The notes beneath the pieces are model-generated. The model saw only the letters and a program-made list of their open reading frames with translations. It ran no database searches and was not told the origin of the DNA. DNA of 64,000 nucleotides, taken from contig NZ_JAUSWW010000001.1 in the NCBI RefSeq assembly GCF_030815415.1, positions 8,494,001-8,558,000 of the forward strand. Direction: 5' to 3'. The position numbers were made by a program, and so were the translations under genes. This DNA is from Streptomyces canus (GTDB taxonomy: Bacteria; Actinomycetota; Actinomycetes; Streptomycetales; Streptomycetaceae). Numbering within the stretch: position 1 is the first letter of the stretch; every line of letters starts with the position of its first letter. Below are positions 7,266 to 16,549 of this stretch, one piece after another.

Positions 7266-9908
7266 TCAAGCGGCCGCCGCCAGAGCCAGCGCGCCGTGCA
7301 ACCGCCGGGCCTGCGTCACCAGTCGGGACGAGCCGCGCCGGTCCGCGACCCGGGCCAGATGCGGCAGCTCGCCCCGCGCCCCGGACCGCTCGGCGCACTC
7401 CGCGGCCACGGCCAGCAGTTCACCCAGGCCCCGGACCTTCGCGGCCTGGCCGTCCGGACCGCCGGTGGCGAGGTCGGCGAGCAGCACGGGCAGGGTGTGC
7501 CGCAGCAGCCCCCAGATGGTGGCGTTCGCCCCGGTCGCCGCCGCCGCACGCACCGATTCCGCCAGCCGCAACGGCTTCACGGCCCCGCGTCGCACCAGCT
7601 GTCCGAGGTCCGCGCCCAGCAACGCCCCATCGAGCTGCGCCCGCGCGGCGAGTACCAGCAGGGCGTCCACGGCGGCGAGTCGATCCTCCTCGTGCCGGGC
7701 CCCGAGCCCGTACGCCAGGCACAGATGCACGGCGTCACCCGCCTCGCCGCCGGACTCGGCGAGCAGCGGAAGTACGGCGGCGGCTCCTCGCGCGTCGTCG
7801 ACGGCGACGGTCGAGACATCGCGCAGGACGCGGGCCGCGACGAGTTCGCGGCGCTCGGGGAGGAGAGCGAGCCAGTGCTGACGGGCGGTGTCGTCCCAGT
7901 GGTGGCAGTGCCAGTGGTCCCCGTACACATTCACCGGCCGGCCCAGATGACGGAACTCGCGGCCGAAATCCTCCTGCAGCTCCGGGAGTTCACCGAGCTC
8001 CACCACCAGGCGCGCTCCCGCCGTCCGCCGCCGGTACGTGGGCAGCGCCGGCGGCCCCGAGGCGAGCCATCGGGCCAGGCGCTTCCCCTCCGGTGTGCCG
8101 AGCGCCGCCGCCTTCTCGGCCGCCGCCGCGGACGCCGCCTTGTCCGTGCGGCGCACGCGGAGCAGCGCCTGGTCGAAGTCCGCCGCCGACACCCGCGCAC
8201 CGAGGCACCGGTACTCGTCGAGGCGGGCCACCAGCTCGTCGGGCTCCAGCAGCCCCGTGGTCCAGCCGGGTGTGGACAGCAGGAACGGCAGCGGATCGGT
8301 GGCGATCCGGTACGCGACCTCCGCGACGCGGGCGTTGAAGGCCTGCGCCAGCGGGCTGTGTACGCAGGCGCGCGCCGACGTGCCGTGCTGGACCGCGCTG
8401 TGGAGCGTGTCGGTACGCACCTTGCCCAGCAGCGTCGCCAGCACCACTTCGAGGGAGGACAGACGGCCACCGAAGGCGTACTGCCGCTCATGCTCGGGGT
8501 CGCCGACAACCCACCACAGGCGTGCCACGACCGGGCCGAGCGCCTCGATCAGGGAGTCCCGGTCCTGGTGGGCACGGCGCACGAGCCCGTCCAGGGTGCG
8601 CTCGAACGTCGCCACGTCCCCGCCGGACGCCAGCAACGCCCCCACCTCCTCGGCGAGTTCGGCGGCCGACCCGGGCGCGGGAGCGAGCCGCACCGGCTCC
8701 GGGGCCGGTGGCAGCACCTCCTCGTGAACCACGGTCTGCGATGCCGCCGGTGCCGCCCCCAGCACGCCGACCGCCCGGATGCGCAACGCCGGGATCAACT
8801 GGTCCGCCGAGACGATCAGTTCGTCCCGCACCCCGGCGCCGGCCTTCCCGGCATACCGCTCGACCAGCTTCAGCGCCCGCTCCTGCACATCCGAGTCCTC
8901 GTGCCCGAACGCGTGGGCGGCGGTCGGCAGCAGCTCGTCGACCGTGCCGGCGTTCCGTGCGAGCACCTTGCCCAACAGGGCGAGCTGGGCCCGTACCAGC
9001 TTCTTCTCCGTACGGAACAGCACGGCGGCCGACATCTCGGCGAGCCGGCGCACGGGCAGGGCGCCGTCCAGGGCCAGGGAGCCCAGGACCGACTGTGCGT
9101 GCGAGGCCACCGTCGACGTGCCGTCCGCGGCGAGGGCCAGCCAGTCCGCCGTCCGTTCGCGCTCTTCGTCGCGAGTGAGGTCCAGTGTCGTGAGGAGGCG
9201 GAGGAACACCCGGTGATCGGCGGGCCGGCCGCCCCGCAGGAGCCGTGCGACACACGCGTCGACCATCGTCCGCCGGTCGAGCGTGCCCTCGGCCGTGAGC
9301 CCGGCCAGAGCCCCGGTCCAGCTGTTCGGTCCGTCACCGGACAACCACCCCAGCAGGGAACCCATGTCGTCCGTCTCGAAGACGGCGGCCACCAACTGCG
9401 CGAGATGCGGCTCCCGGCGCAGCCGGTCCTGCACGGTGCCCTCGCGAGGCCAGGTGGTGCCGACGTGGAGCAGCCAGCCCCGGACGTACGCGTCCGTCGT
9501 CGGCACCGGACAGCCCGAGAGCCGCACCAGGCCGGACACCAGCTCGTACGCCACGTCGGCACCGGCCGGACGCTGTGCCAGCCGGTGCGCCACGTCCGCC
9601 AGCCACGCGGGATCACGGTCGCCCAGCACATCGAGCAGCACCGCCGGCTGCGCCTGCCACCAGCTCATGTCGGAGGCCCCGAGCCAGCTCGCCACCGCCG
9701 CCGCACCGGTCTGGCAGGCCGCGCCCGCCACGTGCAGGGCAGGGTGCGCGCGCCGCGCGGCCGTACCCCAGCGATCCGCCCGGAGCTCCTTGCGCAGCTC
9801 CTTCAACTCGGGGAAGGCCGCCCGCCGTTCCGCGTCCGTCATGCCGTCCAGCAGACCCAGCACCTCGGCCGTCCGCCCGCCCCGCACCGCGTCGATGAGC
9901 TCGCTCAT
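7266..9908 (-). CDS. DUF6493 family protein
   Basis: The 880-residue protein is almost entirely helical by composition, with many Leu/Ala-rich repeats resembling an alpha-solenoid. I recognise it as a DUF6493-type protein found with SWIM zinc-finger proteins. It contains no Walker motif or obvious catalytic motif; a His/Trp-rich patch (GDHWHCHHWDD) lies at about residue 665. The ATG at 9908 overlaps the stop of the upstream SWIM gene by ATGA, which implies translational coupling. The reading frame stays open to 11417, but that longer form would run across the SWIM gene in another frame, so I reject it. Function unknown. Confidence 0.85.
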   Translation of the reverse strand: MSELIDAVRGGRTAEVLGLLDGMTDAERRAAFPELKELRKELRADRWGTAARRAHPALHVAGAACQTGAAAVASWLGASDMSWWQAQPAVLLDVLGDRDPAWLADVAHRLAQRPAGADVAYELVSGLVRLSGCPVPTTDAYVRGWLLHVGTTWPREGTVQDRLRREPHLAQLVAAVFETDDMGSLLGWLSGDGPNSWTGALAGLTAEGTLDRRTMVDACVARLLRGGRPADHRVFLRLLTTLDLTRDEERERTADWLALAADGTSTVASHAQSVLGSLALDGALPVRRLAEMSAAVLFRTEKKLVRAQLALLGKVLARNAGTVDELLPTAAHAFGHEDSDVQERALKLVERYAGKAGAGVRDELIVSADQLIPALRIRAVGVLGAAPAASQTVVHEEVLPPAPEPVRLAPAPGSAAELAEEVGALLASGGDVATFERTLDGLVRRAHQDRDSLIEALGPVVARLWWVVGDPEHERQYAFGGRLSSLEVVLATLLGKVRTDTLHSAVQHGTSARACVHSPLAQAFNARVAEVAYRIATDPLPFLLSTPGWTTGLLEPDELVARLDEYRCLGARVSAADFDQALLRVRRTDKAASAAAAEKAAALGTPEGKRLARWLASGPPALPTYRRRTAGARLVVELGELPELQEDFGREFRHLGRPVNVYGDHWHCHHWDDTARQHWLALLPERRELVAARVLRDVSTVAVDDARGAAAVLPLLAESGGEAGDAVHLCLAYGLGARHEEDRLAAVDALLVLAARAQLDGALLGADLGQLVRRGAVKPLRLAESVRAAAATGANATIWGLLRHTLPVLLADLATGGPDGQAAKVRGLGELLAVAAECAERSGARGELPHLARVADRRGSSRLVTQARRLHGALALAAAA

Positions 9909-11308
9909 CGCACACCCCCGTCGACCCGAACCGTCTCCTGCTCCACCGCGGCACCCCGCCGCGTCATGCGCACCGCCAGCGCGTGCTTGCACGGCCCGCG
10001 CCCGCCCCGGTACTTCGCCCACCACAGGCAACTGCAGCTGAGCACCCCCGCCTCGTCCCGGACCCGGTGCACATGTCCGTCCTCGGCCGTGACCGTGCCG
10101 CCCGTGCCCTCCGGGGCGACCGCACCCGCCGCCACCAGTGCCCGGGCCGACCGCAGCCGCGGGTTGTGGCGCTCCACGCGCTCGGCGTCGTAGGGCAGCT
10201 CCCGGTGGAAGTAGGCCGCCTCCGCCGTGTCGTACCCGACGCGGCCCGAGGTGCCCAGGCGGACCAGTGCCGCCCGGACCCGGTCGGTAGTCAGTCCCGC
10301 CGCGGCGGCGAGGTCGGCGACGTCGACGCGGGGTTCCCATGCCAGGAGCACCGAGAGCAGCTCGGCGTCCTCCGCGGCCTCGTCGGTCGCGAGCGCGTCG
10401 AGGACGCCGCCCTCGCCGGAGAACCCGCGTGAGGAGTCGGGCGACAGCGTCAGGGTGAGCCGCATGCCCGGCAGGACGGCCTCCCAGGCGCCGGCCGTGG
10501 CGGCACTGCCGGAGCCCGGGGCGACCGCCGGGCCGTACACCCGCAGGGCCGTCGCGTGCCGCAGCACCCGCTGGAGCGCGACCAGCCGCTCCGGCCCCGG
10601 CAGGCACACCGCACCCGGCACCGCGCGGGTGGTCGGCCGCAGCGTGCCGCCCGCCGGCACCACCCAGCGCGGGGCGCCGCGTCCGCCGCCGCGAGGCAGC
10701 GTCCGCAGGAACCGCACGGCCTCGGCGGCGGGCAACTCGGCCCGCAGGTCGAAGCCCGCGGCGATCACCTGGGCCTCCGCGAAGCCGCGCAGCCAGCGGT
10801 CGGGGAGCGGCACCTTCTTCTCCACGACCGGGCCGTCGAGCGTGGTCACGGCCAGCTCCTCGGGGCCGACCCGCAGATGGAGCGGGTCGTCCGCGCCGAT
10901 CCGCGAGAGCGCCTCGCGCAGCGGGTTGTTGACGTCGACGTTCGTCGTGCCGTGTCCCACCTCGCCGCCGTCCAGGCCGGGCGCCAGCACGTCGAGGCGG
11001 GCGTAGACCCCGCCGCAGCCGGAGAAGGACTCGAAGCGCAGCCGGTCGCCGTTGCCCGTAACCACCGGGTCCAGCGAGGCGCGCAGCTGCGGCTGGAAGT
11101 AGCGCGCGGCCGCGACGTCGGCCACCGCGAGCAGCCCGGCGGAAGCCACCTGAGGGGACGTCAGGAAGCCCGCGAAGAACCGCGGATGGTCCTCGGCGCC
11201 CGAGGGCGTCGCACCCCGTGAGGTCTCGAGCCCCAGGCGCTGTGAGCCCGCTGCGGACTCCAGTGCGGAGGGTCGGCGATAGGCCACGGCCTGCAGAGAT
11301 CGCGTCAT
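9905..11308 (-). CDS. SWIM zinc-finger family protein
   Basis: This 467-residue protein has a C-terminal SWIM zinc finger, CxCxnCxH, visible as CSCLWWAKYRGGRGPCKH (about residues 427-444). SWIM fingers bind DNA or protein partners. The N-terminal 400 residues are helical with no recognised enzyme motif. In other bacteria SWIM proteins are found with MoxR ATPases and vWA proteins, but neither is present here; the only partner is the coupled DUF6493 gene. The ATG at 11308 (MTRSLQAVAYRRPS) was chosen over longer forms that lack family similarity. Upstream, 11345-11388 contains a long imperfect inverted repeat (TGACCTGCGAA / TTCGCAGGGTCA). Confidence 0.85.
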   Translation of the reverse strand: MTRSLQAVAYRRPSALESAAGSQRLGLETSRGATPSGAEDHPRFFAGFLTSPQVASAGLLAVADVAAARYFQPQLRASLDPVVTGNGDRLRFESFSGCGGVYARLDVLAPGLDGGEVGHGTTNVDVNNPLREALSRIGADDPLHLRVGPEELAVTTLDGPVVEKKVPLPDRWLRGFAEAQVIAAGFDLRAELPAAEAVRFLRTLPRGGGRGAPRWVVPAGGTLRPTTRAVPGAVCLPGPERLVALQRVLRHATALRVYGPAVAPGSGSAATAGAWEAVLPGMRLTLTLSPDSSRGFSGEGGVLDALATDEAAEDAELLSVLLAWEPRVDVADLAAAAGLTTDRVRAALVRLGTSGRVGYDTAEAAYFHRELPYDAERVERHNPRLRSARALVAAGAVAPEGTGGTVTAEDGHVHRVRDEAGVLSCSCLWWAKYRGGRGPCKHALAVRMTRRGAAVEQETVRVDGGVR

Positions 11309-11462
11309 GGAAAGACCGTAGGGGCGACCACTGACAATCGGCCCTGACCTGCGAAAACGCCCTGGGTGAGCGGGAGTTCGCAGGGTCATGGGCCGGGAGA
11401 ACACGCAGGCCGCGCACCGGGGGATGACGCCGGGACGCGGCCCGCCTACGAGAGTACGGGAG

Positions 11463-13033
11463 TCACTGGCCCACACGGCCCGGCTGGAGCACCTGTGTGA
11501 ACAGCACGGTGCCGTCCGACTCCCGCAGCCGGACCGTCAGCTCACCGCTGCCGCCGTCGATGTCGACCTCGCCGAAGAACTGGTAGCCGCCGGCGGGCGA
11601 GACGTTCGCGGTCGGCGGCGCCTTGACGAACACCCGCTCCGCGCCGAAGGTGCCGTCCAGCGTGTTGGCCTGGAAGGCGCCGGCGTTGAGCGGGCCCGAC
11701 ACGAACTCCCAGAACGGTTCGAAGTCGGTGAAGGCGGCCCGGGACGGTTGGTAGGCTGGGCCGAGGTGTAGTGGACGTCGGCGGTCAGCCACACCGTGCC
11801 GGTGATCCGCCGGTGCTTGATGAACCGCAGCAGCTCCGCGATCTGCAGCTCACGCCCGAGCGGTGCACCCGGGTCGCCCTGGGCGACGGCCTCGATGTTC
11901 GGTTTGCCGTCCGTGCCGTCCGGCACGACCAGTCCGAGCGGCATGTCCGAGGCGATCACCTTCCACACCGCCCGGGAGCGGGCCAGTTCCCGCTTGAGCC
12001 AGGCCAGCTGCCCGGCGCCGAGGATGCCCTGCGGGTCGGTGCTCTGGTCGTCCGGCGAGTTGGCGTTGCGGTAGGTGCGCATGTCCAGCACGAACACGTC
12101 GAGGAGCGGGCCGTGGTGGACCACCCGGTACACCCGGCCGTCGGGGCGGCGCAGGGTCGAGACCGGGAAGTACTCGGAGAACGCCTGGCGGGCGCGCGCG
12201 GCCAGCACGTCGATGTTCTTCTCGGTGTAGCGGGAGTCGGCGAGGATCTCGCCGGGGAACCAGTTGTTGGTCACCTCGTGGTCGTCCCACTGGACGATCG
12301 AGGGGACCTGGGCGTTGAACCGCCGGAGGTTGTCGTCGAGCAGGTTGTAGCGGAAGTTGCCGCGGAACTCGGCCAGCGTCTCGGCGACCTTCGCCTTCTC
12401 CTCGGTGGTGACATTGCGCCAGGTGCTGCCGTCGGGGAGGGTGACGGACGCCGAGAGCGGGCCGTCGGCGTAGATGTTGTCGCCGCTGCAGACGAAGAAG
12501 TCGGGGTCCAGGGCGGCCATCGCGTCGTAGATCCGGTATCCGCCGAGGTCCGGGTTGATGCCCCAGCCCTGCCCCGCCAGGTCGCCCGACCAGACGAAAC
12601 GCACGCCGTCGCGCCTCCTGGCCGAGGCCGTGCGGAACGTGCCGGTGACCGGCTCGCCGGTACGGCGCGGGTCGTCGGGGTCGGCCAGCCGTACGCGGTA
12701 GTGGATCTGCTCGCCGGGCGGGAGGCCGTGCAGCCGGGTGGTGCCGGTGAAGTCGGTGTCCGCGCCGAGCAGCGGGCCGTGCCAGCGGCGCGGGTTGCGG
12801 AACGACTCGGTCGCGGACGTCTCGACGATCATGCGCGCCGGACGGTCGGAGCGCACCCACACCAGCCCCGAGTCCGAGGTCACGTCGCCCGTCTGCACGC
12901 CCCACCCCGCCTCGGGACGCCCGGATCGGGCGAAAGCCGGTGCCGAACCGGCGGCGGGCAGGGCCAGGGCCGCCGAAGCGACCAGGGAGCCGCGCAGGAC
13001 GGTGCGGCGGGCGGGGAGCGGACGATGTGACAT
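11463..13033 (-). pseudogene. phoD: alkaline phosphatase D, single-base frameshift
   Basis: The gene encodes a secreted PhoD-type phosphodiesterase/phosphatase with a Tat signal (ARRTVLRGSLVASAALALPA, about residues 8-27). The metal-site motifs SGDNIYADG, QWDDHEVTNNW and TADVHYTSAQ are present. After SAQ, near 11751-11757, the frame breaks: the codons needed for HYQPSRAAF are present except for one base (GGCTG where GTGCTG is expected on the plus strand). The rest, with DFEPFWEFVSGPLNAG, continues in the next frame to 11463. Restoring one base gives 523 residues, normal for the family. The start at 13033 has a GGAGG site. It could be a real null allele or an assembly error. Confidence 0.88.
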
Positions 13034-13098
13034 GGATGCGCCTCCAAGGACGGGATCCGGCCAGTGTGCGATGCCACAACTACTCGTGCGCCGCAGCG

Positions 13099-13120
13099 CA
13101 CACGCAAACCACAAGTGAAC
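13099..13120 (-). promoter_or_regulatory. PHO-box-like direct repeat upstream of phoD
   Basis: On the minus strand two adjacent 11-base units read GTTCACTTGTG and GTTTGCGTGTG. Streptomyces PhoP binds 11-base direct repeats with a conserved GTTCACC-like core. The site lies about 66-87 bases upstream of the phoD start, and the downstream gene is an alkaline phosphatase, both as expected for phosphate-starvation control. Confidence 0.5.
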
Positions 13121-13183
13121 AACTGACCGCGGGCGTAAGGGAACCGGTGTGCGATTCGCGGACACGACGAGGTACGCCGACCC

Positions 13184-14659
13184 TCACCCGGAGCCCGCGT
13201 CGGCCATCAGCCGTACGCCCGAACGGATCCGCGCGGGGGACAGATGCGCGTATCCGACCACGAGCCGGGTCTCCGCGGAGCCTTCGGCACGCGCGTGCGT
13301 GCAGTCCGACAACGGACGGACGGCCACCCCGGCCGCGGCGACGCGCGCGAGGAAGTGCTCCTCGGGCCCGTAGTGCTCCGGCAGCGTGGCGATGACGTGC
13401 AGCCCCGCGGCGATCCCGGACACCTTCGCGCCGGGGAAGTACTCCTCCAGAGCGGCCACGAGTGCGTCGCGCCGCTGGCGGTAGGCGCGCTGGCAGCGGC
13501 GCAGTTGACGGTCGTAGTCACCGCGCTCCACGAAACGGGCGAACAGCGCCTGGTCGAGTGTGGGATGGCCGAGGTCCATGGTCCGTTTGCGTTCGATCAC
13601 CTCGTCGGCGAGTGACTCCGGTACGAGCAGCCAGCCCAGCCGCAGTCCCGGGGCGAGGGACTTGCTGACGGAGCCCGCGTAGGCCACGCGGTCGGGATCG
13701 AGGCCCTGGAGCGCGCCGACCGGGGCACGGTCGTAGCGGAAGTCACCGTCGTAGTCGTCCTCCAGGACGAACCCGTCCACGGACCGCGCCCAGTCGAGCA
13801 GTTCGGCTCGCCGGCGCGCGGAGTACGCGATCCCGGTGGGGTACTGGTGAGCCGGTGTGGTCACGACGGCCCGCACGCCCGAGGCCCGCAGGGGTTCGAC
13901 GGCCAGTCCGTCCTCGTCCAGCGGCACGGGCACCGTGGTGACGCCCGCCGCGGCGTACAGGCCGTCGTGCTGCGGACTGCCGGGATCCTCCACGCCCACC
14001 TCGCGCAGCCCGCGCGCGTGGAGGGCGAAGCCGAGCAGGCTCGACGCCTGGGCCACCCCGGACACCACCACGATCCGCTCCGGGTCGGCCACCACGCCAC
14101 GGCGGCGGGCGAGGAGTTCGGCCAGGGCGGTGCGCAGCCGGGGCAGCCCGCGCGGATCGGGATAGCCGAGTTCGTGGTGCGGCAGCTCCGCCAGCACCCC
14201 GCGCTGTGCCGCGGCCCAGGCGGCGCGCGGGAACAGGGACAGGTCGGGCGTCCCGGGCACGAAGTCCGCGCGGGCGCCGGGGGGACGCGGCGCGAGATCA
14301 CGCGCGCGCGGTTCGACGGAGCGCACGGCACCGCCCACCCAGGTCCCCGCCCCCCGCCCGCTGCGCAGATACCCCTCGGCCGTCAGCTGCTCGTACGCCT
14401 CCGTCACGAGCCCGCGCGACACACCGAGGTCACCGGCCAGGTCCCGGCTCGACGGCAACCGGGTCCCCGGCGGGAGCTTCCCCGACCGGACCGCCTCCCG
14501 CAGCGCCGCCTGCAGCGCACGTCCACGCGAGCGTGCGGGTGCGGAGCCGAGCGGGAGCAACAACTCCCAGGCGGCGGAGCCCGCCCGCTCGTCCGACACG
14601 GGGCCGGACTCGCCGCCCGACGCCGTGGCCCGCTTCCGATTGGTCTCCGATGACGTCAT
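13184..14659 (-). CDS. MocR/PdxR-type GntR regulator with aminotransferase domain
   Basis: The 491-residue protein has an N-terminal GntR winged helix (about residues 45-110; LPSSRDLAGDLGVSRGLVTEAYEQL) joined to a fold-type I aminotransferase-like domain. The PLP lysine is in YAGSVSKSLAPGLRLGWL (about residue 316). MocR proteins use PLP or a PLP-amino acid adduct as effector and often control vitamin B6 or amino-acid genes. It is divergent from an EamA exporter with 47 bases between start codons, so the exporter is its likely target. The final positions of both promoters could not be fixed. Confidence 0.92.
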   Translation of the reverse strand: MTSSETNRKRATASGGESGPVSDERAGSAAWELLLPLGSAPARSRGRALQAALREAVRSGKLPPGTRLPSSRDLAGDLGVSRGLVTEAYEQLTAEGYLRSGRGAGTWVGGAVRSVEPRARDLAPRPPGARADFVPGTPDLSLFPRAAWAAAQRGVLAELPHHELGYPDPRGLPRLRTALAELLARRRGVVADPERIVVVSGVAQASSLLGFALHARGLREVGVEDPGSPQHDGLYAAAGVTTVPVPLDEDGLAVEPLRASGVRAVVTTPAHQYPTGIAYSARRRAELLDWARSVDGFVLEDDYDGDFRYDRAPVGALQGLDPDRVAYAGSVSKSLAPGLRLGWLLVPESLADEVIERKRTMDLGHPTLDQALFARFVERGDYDRQLRRCQRAYRQRRDALVAALEEYFPGAKVSGIAAGLHVIATLPEHYGPEEHFLARVAAAGVAVRPLSDCTHARAEGSAETRLVVGYAHLSPARIRSGVRLMADAGSG

Positions 14660-14706
14660 GGGAATGGACCTTAATGCGGACCACCCCGCTCCCTAGCGTC
14701 GTTCCC

Positions 14707-15861
14707 ATGAACGCCACCACCACCCGCGGAACGCTCCTCGCCGCACTCGCCTGCGTCCTCGTCGGCGCGTCCTTCACCGCCAACAGCGTCCTGGGCGACT
14801 ACCCCTACGCGGGCGGCCAGTTCCTGCGTTACAGCCTCGCCTGTCTGCTGCTCGTGCCGCTGGTGGGGCGCGGTGCGACGGCCCGGCTGCGGGCGCTCGC
14901 GCCCCGGCGCTGGGCCCGTCTCGCGCTGCTCGCGGCCGTCGGCATGGTCGGCTTCAACATGGCCGTCATCGCGGCGGAACGTACGGCCGAGCCCGCCGTC
15001 CCCGGTGTCTTCGTCGGCTGCGCGCCGGTCGTGGTGGCCGTCGTCGTGCCCCTTCTGGACGGCCGCCGTCCCCAACGTGCCGTCCTGTACGGGGCGTTGC
15101 TCGTGGCCCTGGGCGCCTTCACGGTCCAGGGCTGGGGGCGGACGGACGGCGCGGGCCTGGCGTTCTCGGTGTGCGCGTTGGTGGGAGAGGTCGGTTTCGC
15201 GGTTCTCGCCGTGCCCGTGCTGCGGCCTTTGGGGCCACGGCTGCTGTCGGCGACGGTGTGCGGGATCGCCGCGCTCGAGTCCCTGGCGGCCGGACTGGTC
15301 GTGGACGGCACGGCGTGGCTGCGCCCGCCCGACCGGACCGAGGCCGCCGCGCTGCTGTGGCAGGCGGCGGTCGTCACGGTCGTCGGGTTCGTGTGCTGGT
15401 ACATGGGCATGCAGCGGATCGGCGCAGAGCGCGCCACGCTGTTCTCCGGTCTCATCCCGGTCGCCGCCGCCTGCACCGCCCCGCTCGTCGCAACGGGCTC
15501 CTACGGTGTGGCGCAGGCCGCCGGGAGCGCCGTCGTCGGCGCCGGAGTCGCCCTGGGGTCTCGTGCGTCGAACAGGTCAGCGGCTGCCGTCGAGGATCAC
15601 GCGCGCGACGAGCGCCGGGTCGTCGTTCATCGGGCAGTGGCCGCAGCCGGGCAGCCGCACGAGGCGGGCCTTGGGGATGATCTGCTTGGCGCGGACCCCC
15701 TGCCGGCGCAGGAGCAGACGGTCCTTGCTGCCCCAGGCCACGGTGACCGGAACACCGGGGATGTCGTCGACGAACTGCACGGAGCCACCCGCGCGGAGGG
15801 TCTCGGCGAAGCCGGTCGCGTTCACGAGCGCGAGGGTCTCGGCGACGACGGCCTCCGGTGA
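14707..15861 (+). CDS. EamA/DMT family transporter with extended C-terminus
   Basis: The first 290 residues form about ten membrane helices in two EamA repeats, typical of drug/metabolite exporters. The start MNATTTRGTLLAAL at 14707 lies 47 bases from the divergent MocR gene. The family usually ends just after the last helix (about residue 285 here), yet no stop occurs until 15861. The last 95 residues are hydrophilic and lie antisense to the 3' part of the converging hydrolase. The ancestral stop may have been lost, leaving a non-family tail. Confidence 0.8.
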   Translation: MNATTTRGTLLAALACVLVGASFTANSVLGDYPYAGGQFLRYSLACLLLVPLVGRGATARLRALAPRRWARLALLAAVGMVGFNMAVIAAERTAEPAVPGVFVGCAPVVVAVVVPLLDGRRPQRAVLYGALLVALGAFTVQGWGRTDGAGLAFSVCALVGEVGFAVLAVPVLRPLGPRLLSATVCGIAALESLAAGLVVDGTAWLRPPDRTEAAALLWQAAVVTVVGFVCWYMGMQRIGAERATLFSGLIPVAAACTAPLVATGSYGVAQAAGSAVVGAGVALGSRASNRSAAAVEDHARDERRVVVHRAVAAAGQPHEAGLGDDLLGADPLPAQEQTVLAAPGHGDRNTGDVVDELHGATRAEGLGEAGRVHEREGLGDDGLR

Positions 15862-16407
15862 ACGGCGGGCCGGGCGGGCGTAGATGGTGCTGGTGAGCGC
15901 GGTGCGGCCGGCCGCCGAGCGGGACAGCCGCTCGACCATCGGCCGGGGCATCCGCAGGGCTATACCGCGCATGGTGAGCAGCACGGCGAAGGCGTAACGC
16001 CGCTCCGCCTCCGACCAGAACCCCGCGGGGGAGAGGGCGGTGACGGACCGTACGAGCTTCTCGCGGCCGAGTTCCAGGGCGAGCAGGCCGCCGAGCGAGT
16101 TGCCCGCGACATGCGGCCGGTCGAGTTCCAGCGCCTCGCAGAAGGCGCCGAACACGGCGGTCGTGGTGGCGAGGTCGTAGGTCAGTCCGTCCGGCAGCCC
16201 CGGGGACGCGCCGAAGCCGGGCAGATCCACGGCGATGACCTCGCGCTCGGTCGCCAGGATGTCCACGACCGGGTCCCAGGCCTGCCGGTGGTGACCGATG
16301 CCGTGCAACAGGAGCAGCGGTTCGCCGCTGCCCACGCGCGCGTAGTCGACGGTCACGGTCCGCGGGCCGTGCGGGGAAGGGACCTTGAACGAGACAGTGG
16401 CGGCCAT
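15577..16407 (-). CDS. alpha/beta fold hydrolase
   Basis: The 276-residue protein has the hydrolase oxyanion segment LLLLHGIGHHRQAWD, nucleophile elbow GNSLGG, an acid in WGSKDRLLL and a catalytic histidine in GCGHCPMNDDP. The substrate is not evident; the family includes haloperoxidase-like esterases and C-C hydrolases. The start MAATVSFKVPSP at 16407 has GAGGAG upstream. It is divergent from an ECF41 sigma factor, which makes it a candidate target. The end of its gene lies antisense to the EamA tail by 285 bases. Confidence 0.9.
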   Translation of the reverse strand: MAATVSFKVPSPHGPRTVTVDYARVGSGEPLLLLHGIGHHRQAWDPVVDILATEREVIAVDLPGFGASPGLPDGLTYDLATTTAVFGAFCEALELDRPHVAGNSLGGLLALELGREKLVRSVTALSPAGFWSEAERRYAFAVLLTMRGIALRMPRPMVERLSRSAAGRTALTSTIYARPARRSPEAVVAETLALVNATGFAETLRAGGSVQFVDDIPGVPVTVAWGSKDRLLLRRQGVRAKQIIPKARLVRLPGCGHCPMNDDPALVARVILDGSR

Positions 16408-16469
16408 GTACGTGTGCTCCTCGTCTGGGACTCGCAGCCGGACGGCGTGTAGACAGCTTGTCAGCAATT

Positions 16470-16485
16470 GCTACCGACGGGTAGC
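16470..16485. promoter_or_regulatory. inverted repeat between hydrolase and ECF41 sigma gene
   Basis: GCTACC-GACG-GGTAGC is a perfect 6-bp inverted repeat in the 142-base divergent region. A second one, GACA-GCT-TGTC, lies at 16452-16462. They could be an operator for either gene. I did not find a convincing ECF41 promoter with both its -35 and -10 elements. Confidence 0.35.
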
Positions 16486-16549
16486 CCCTTTGTGTGGCAC
16501 GTGCCGGACTCGCCTGGACAGCACGCGGGACGTCGGCTGGGATGGTGTC

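Noticed and set aside
7296..10193. 965-codon plus-strand frame opposite DUF6493
   Set aside because: Composition is random-like (R, G, Q, H rich) and the minus strand encodes recognised proteins with coupled starts.
7266..11417. 1383-codon extension of the DUF6493 gene
   Set aside because: The N-terminal 500 codons overlap the SWIM gene in another frame and look like a shadow; the ATGA-coupled start at 9908 is better.
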